From Telopea speciosissima (taxonomy: Eukaryota > Streptophyta > Magnoliopsida > Proteales > Proteaceae): a stretch of 64,000 bases of DNA. Location: NCBI RefSeq assembly GCF_018873765.1, contig NC_057920.1:15389307-15453306 (forward strand), read 5' to 3'. How positions within the stretch are numbered: the first letter of the stretch is position 1; the number at the start of each line of letters is the position of its first letter. The position numbers and the translations under genes are program-made. The notes under the pieces were generated by a model, which was given only the letters and a program-made list of their open reading frames with translations, had not been told where the DNA came from and searched no databases. Of this stretch, positions 60,254 to 64,000 are shown piece after piece.

Positions 60254-60477
60254 ACACAGGTTGAATCGGATAATGAATCACTCATCAAGCTTTTGAACTC
60301 TAATCCAATCTCCCCGCTGGCCTCTATTGCTAGTTTTGTCTCTAACATTCTAATGCTAGCTACTAAGTTTCAAATTTTCTCTTTTTTATATATGACTAAA
60401 AAAGGAAGTGAATGGTGTTGTTCATTCTCTAGTTCAAAAGGCCGTGCCTTTGACATGTGAGACAATATGACCATTAT
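60254..60477 (+). pseudogene. RNase H-like remnant, C-terminal half, right of Copia-2
   Basis: Reads VESDNESLIKLLNSNPISPL and SIASFVSNILMLA, then after a shift VNGVVHSLVQKAVPLTCE, the C-terminal part of the RVT_3 RNase H fold. It continues the half at 54956-55100 with about a third of the domain missing. Confidence 0.7.
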
Positions 60478-60521
60478 CCACTCGCTAGCTCCCATGCCTT
60501 TCAATTCAATAACAATTCTAT

Positions 60522-60691
60522 GGGAGGTAGTTTTCTGTCCGGGAATGTGGCCTATGCCAGTACTCCCATGTGTGTCTCTCTCTCCTCAAAACAAGGGGGC
60601 AGAGATGTCTTTTCACATGGAGAGGAGAGAGATAGACTCACGGAATTGAGTGCTAGCGTAGGTCACACTCCCGGACAGAGTTTTTTTTTCG
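60522..60691. mobile_element. Palindromic MITE, about 170 bp
   Basis: Left arm TTTTCTGTCCGGGAATGTGG pairs with CTCTGTCCGGGAGTGTGACC from the right. The 9-bp flanks are CAATTCTAT and TAATTCTAT, one mismatch, 60513-60521 and 60692-60700. The centre is (CT)n-rich. Confidence 0.78.
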
Positions 60692-60699
60692 TAATTCTA

Positions 60700-61830
60700 T
60701 TTACCTAAAAAAGATAAAGAGAGAAATCATTATGAAGTGATGCAAACAATTCCCAATGGATGTGGAAATGTATAGGAAGGTTCGTTGGTGAACCGACAAG
60801 TACATCAGTCCTCCACTCCTGGCATGCCATGCTTAGGTAGTTGCCTACAACTTTTTGGCAGTGTTGCCCACCCTCAGGCCTCAACAAAAATAAAGCAACT
60901 TCTAAAGGTAATAATAAGCCATGGGTTGGGGGGGCGGGGGACCTCCGACCTCTAAAACTTGCAGTGCAATCTACCTCCCATGCATGTCTGGATCGAAATA
61001 GACGAAATTACTGAAACTATTTCTCTTTATCAAGAACTGTATATATAGGTACATTTGATGATCTTTAATTTAATTTAAAATAACTCTGCCCCTTACAGTG
61101 AGAATCAAACCACATGTAAGTATAATTACAGCTCATAAAGGGCAATCATATGCTTTGGATTCTTGATTTATCCCTGTAACAGTTTATAATGGAAGAAATC
61201 ATATGCTTTGGATTCTTGATTTATCTCTGTAACAGTGTTGATAATGGAAGCAATATCGTTTGTTCCTCTTTCCACCTTTCATGAATTTACATTAGAGCCC
61301 ATGACATAAGAAGTTGGATCTAGGCTTCGGAGTTGAAAAGTTAAATGGTTAAAATGTCAAATTATAGTGAGTTCATGAGTCATGAGTCATGAGTCATGAC
61401 ACCAACCTAACCTTTCCACCAACCAAATTGGGAAGTTAGGGAACTTTATCCTGTATCAGTCCCACTTGCATGTGAATACGGAACGTCTCTTGGGCCACAG
61501 ATCTCACATCAATTGTTGATGTCTGGCCCATAACTTCTATTGCTTGTCACTTTACGAGTGGGGTCCATGGGTTCAGATATACTAAAAAAGACCTGCATTG
61601 AGTAAAGAATCTCCATTAAGGGTGAGGTGTCTTAAGACATACAGCACCTTACGGTTTGGGAAAACAAACTGGGCCTCAGATTCTTTGGGCCAAGTAGTTG
61701 TCGGGTTCTAATGATCCCATGGCATAAACAAGAGGCAAGGCCCATTGTTCATTGGACTTTTCTGTTAGAGGCCCGAGATCCAAATTTTATACTCCGATCG
61801 GTCCAATGGTTCTTTCTTACATAAAAGTAC
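60700..61830. other. Gene-free stretch
   Basis: No conserved ORF. Contains a G-rich run at 60930-60950, a 53-bp tandem duplication at 61145-61250, and CATGAGT repeats at about 61367-61400. Confidence 0.5.
61145..61250. repeat. 53-bp tandem duplication
   Basis: ATCATATGCTTTGGATTCTT at 61145 recurs at 61198, through TGTAACAGT and ATAATGGAAG. Only a few differences. Confidence 0.9.
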
Positions 61831-61959
61831 TGATATCGATCAAATCGTTGTCCCCTCCAATTCGCTGCCCCCTCCAATTCCTCCAATTCCTCACATGGAG
61901 GCAGAAATGACCACCCTACCCCTGCCCAAAAACATTGTCCAAGGTGGGGTCCACTCCCC

Positions 61960-62137
61960 GGACCTTTATCCCCTGAGGTTCGCTAACCGGTACGGTTGTG
62001 CGGTTCCTCTCATAGGGGGTCTGAAATGACCATTACACCCCCTGACCGAACACACTGCCTGGCTGGGGTCCACCCCCCTTTTATTAGAGGCACTAGGGAA
62101 CCGTACTGGGCAGGGGAACCGTAGGTGATAAAAATTC
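61960..62137. mobile_element. Nested Mutator-like MITE (unit 2), 178 bp
   Basis: Exact 9-bp duplication CCACTCCCC at 61951-61959 and 62138-62146. Ends GGACCTTTATC and GAATTTTTATC, arms continuing to GGTACGG and AGTACGG. Core CTGAAATGACCATTACACCC. Confidence 0.9.
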
Positions 62138-62160
62138 CCACTCCCCCCTATTAGAGGAAT

Positions 62161-62339
62161 GGATCTTTATCACCTCCAGTTTGCTGACCGGCCCAGTTCC
62201 CCAGTTCCTCTAACAAAGGGGGGGCTAAAATGACCTGTCTACCCATGCCTAAACACCCTGCCCGGGTGGGGTCCACCATCCCCCTATTAGAGGAACTAGG
62301 GAACTGGGCCGGTCAGCAAACTGGAGGTGATAATTTTCC
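62161..62339. mobile_element. Nested Mutator-like MITE (unit 3), 179 bp
   Basis: Exact 9-bp duplication TAGAGGAAT at 62152-62160 and 62340-62348. Arms of about 50 bp match nearly perfectly (both begin near TTATCACCTCCAGTTTGCTG). Core CTAAAATGACCTGTCTACCC. It is inserted in the right arm of unit 1. Confidence 0.93.
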
Positions 62340-62379
62340 TAGAGGAATTGGAGGTGATAATTATTTGATATCGACCTTG

Positions 62380-63440
62380 TGAGCTATCTCCGTGTAGTAA
62401 AAACTAAAAAACTAGAGATGTCAGTTTTCCTTCAACCATGGTCAAGGAGAATCCCTTGATTGAGGGATTGATGGTGTATAATAATAGGTATTGGAGAACA
62501 ATGCAAGGGTATTTTTGACTTTGCTCTACAGGAGGCAGAACATTAATGACCATTGATAGATGTACTTTTTCTTCACCAAAGGTGTAGGAAACTTTCTACA
62601 AAACTAAAAACTGTAATGGCATTGCATGGAACCCTCTAGAATCCCATCCCATCTCATTGTTCTTATACCATGGATTTAGATATGGAAAATTTTCTATCAC
62701 TTTCCCTGTATTTACTCAAACTTTCCTACTAGAAACTTTCTGTTTGATTCCCTCAAAAAATAAACTTCTACCTCTCCTTCTTCTCTTGTACTTTAAAATA
62801 CACAAATTACCCCTCCTTTTCCATGTTTACTGGTTGGTCTCATTTTTTAATTTTTCTTTCAACTCCTAAACTGCCAATATTATTTATTTCCGTTTTATTA
62901 GTAGAAGTAGGACCCACATTTTATTTATTTTTGAAACTGGAGGTGTCCGGCCTTTGGCCAACTAATTTTCCAGGGTTTGTGCACGACCCCGCAACACACA
63001 TGAACCGGGAGATACTGGGAGCCCCATGTTCACCATTAGCTTCCTTAGGCTTCGTCCCTTGCCAACTGTGCTGTCCCTTGGGGCTGACCCACATTCTTCT
63101 TACTTCTTTTTCCGCAGAATGCTTTCTCCGCAGAACGCAGCAAACCATCCCCCACTACTACACCCCCATCACCTTGCCCTGAACCTACAACCCCCTCACC
63201 TCTCCCCTCTATCCTAGTCCCTACCGCCCCCATGCCACCCCCTGCTTCCCTCCTTCCCTCCTTCCCTGTCACTCCCCTATTCAATCCCTCCTCCTACCGC
63301 CCTCCGCAATGAAATTTTTTGGAAGCTTACAAAGTTAATGTAATCAGTGAGGAAAAAAATTTACTTGTTTTAAGAAGAAACACAAGTTCTCAAATGCAAT
63401 ATATGAGTACGTTGAAATACACCAGGTGGGTACAAGGGGA
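62380..63440. other. Gene-free stretch with a CT-rich block
   Basis: 63120-63300 is strongly C/T-rich, with CCTCCTTCCCTCCTTCCCTG-like units. ORFs here are compositional. No domain seen. Confidence 0.5.
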
Positions 63441-63452
63441 GAAGGAGAGAAG

Positions 63453-63595
63453 AGAATTTTTATCCGCTGTTGAACGCATCGTGTGGCGCAACAGAGACCA
63501 TGTGTGCACAGCGGGCCCCATTGTGCAGACATGGCCGCTGTTGCACCGCACAATGTGTACAACAGCGGCTGCTATACTAGAGCAGATAAAGGTTC
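63453..63595. mobile_element. GC-rich palindromic MITE, 143 bp
   Basis: The arms from CCGCTGTTG (63464) and back from AACAGCGG (63568) pair over about 47 bp through GCAACAG and CCATGT. The 9-bp flanks GGAGAGAAG and GGAGAGAAT differ by one base. Outer ends AGAATTTTTATC and GAACCTTTATC match the ends of units 2 and 3 above. Confidence 0.85.
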
Positions 63596-63604
63596 GGAGA
63601 GAAT

Positions 63605-64000
63605 AGGTTTGGGGAAGATGAGGGTATAAGATTCATTTCAAGTCCAAGTAATATATCTCATGTCATCACTTAGCAGCCAGTTCCTAACGGACTATTAGTT
63701 TTGCATGTTTTGAAAAGTTTAGAAGGTTTTATAAAAAAAAATAATTTAGGGGGGTGTACACGATTTTTGAAACTTCGAATCGATTTACACTTAAGGCAAA
63801 GTACAAAGGGTGTAAGCTTAATTTTTCCTAAAATATATTAATAACATTAGTAATTAGTATTAGATTTTATAATACTACTTATAGTATAATATTAGAACAT
63901 TATACTATATACATAGTATAAATCGAATACCGGAACTGGAGTCGAACCAAATAGGAACTAGAACTGAACAAGTATGGGACAAGTACTGCTTTTAAGAACC
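63605..64000. other. Window end, gene-free
   Basis: AT-rich, with a self-complementary TATACTATATACATAGTATA stretch at about 63901-63920. No gene seen. Confidence 0.5.

Larger units (their letters stand above)
61840..62365. mobile_element. Outer Mutator-like MITE (unit 1), carrying two nested MITEs
   Basis: Exact 9-bp duplication TGATATCGA at 61831-61839 and 62366-62374. Ends TCAAATCGTTGTCCCCTCC and, from the right, AATAATTATCACCTCCAATT. The core GAAATGACCACCCTACCCC lies at about 61903-61921. Removing units 2 and 3 leaves about 150 bp, the size of 51880-52050, its close relative. Confidence 0.92.

Noticed and set aside
62823..63284. Plus and minus ORFs of 60-119 codons
   Set aside because: Open frames in a CT-rich block without motifs; compositional.

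Overview
This is nuclear DNA from a flowering plant. It is AT-rich, with GT-AG spliced genes in the style of Arabidopsis homologues and long introns full of plant transposons: Ty1/copia and Ty3-type elements with Met-tRNA primer sites, an Au-type SINE, LINE 3' ends, and Harbinger-like and Mutator-like MITEs. I cannot name the species. I see no rRNA gene, intact tRNA gene, CRISPR array or prokaryotic feature.

Four conserved multi-exon genes can be rebuilt with every exon in phase. (1) 370-6018, minus: a 370-aa EF-hand protein, five exons. (2) 11844-28001, minus: an ALKBH9B-type RNA N6-methyladenosine demethylase, 512 aa, six exons, split by a 13.3-kb intron packed with nested elements. (3) 33778-43970, plus: an E2F transcription factor, 487 aa, 14 exons. 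(4) 46043-48005, minus: an HVA22i-type TB2/DP1 membrane protein, 290 aa, six exons. A 78-aa single-helix ORF at 45697-45933 (plus) is a tentative fifth.

Layout: 1-6.5 kb EF-hand gene and promoter; 6.5-11.8 kb intergenic with a hairpin duplication; 11.8-28 kb ALKBH9B, whose second intron holds a LINE end and a degenerate Copia (16887-26268) that itself contains a foldback element and a 3.67-kb gag-only LTR retrotransposon with intact target duplication; 28-33.8 kb a shared divergent upstream region with a SINE and several MITEs; 33.8-44 kb E2F; 44-46 kb spacer; 46-49.1 kb HVA22i; 49-64 kb a transposon field with RNase H remnants, a second Copia (55109-60252) and many palindromic MITEs.

The most notable pattern is a group of short palindromic elements with unlike terminal sequences but common traits: 136-180 bp (longer when nested), 9-bp target duplications (Mutator-like), and in most a core close to AAATGACCA followed by a C-rich run. 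Eight copies with exact or one-mismatch 9-bp duplications lie in the last 27 kb; three are nested, so their order of arrival can be read.
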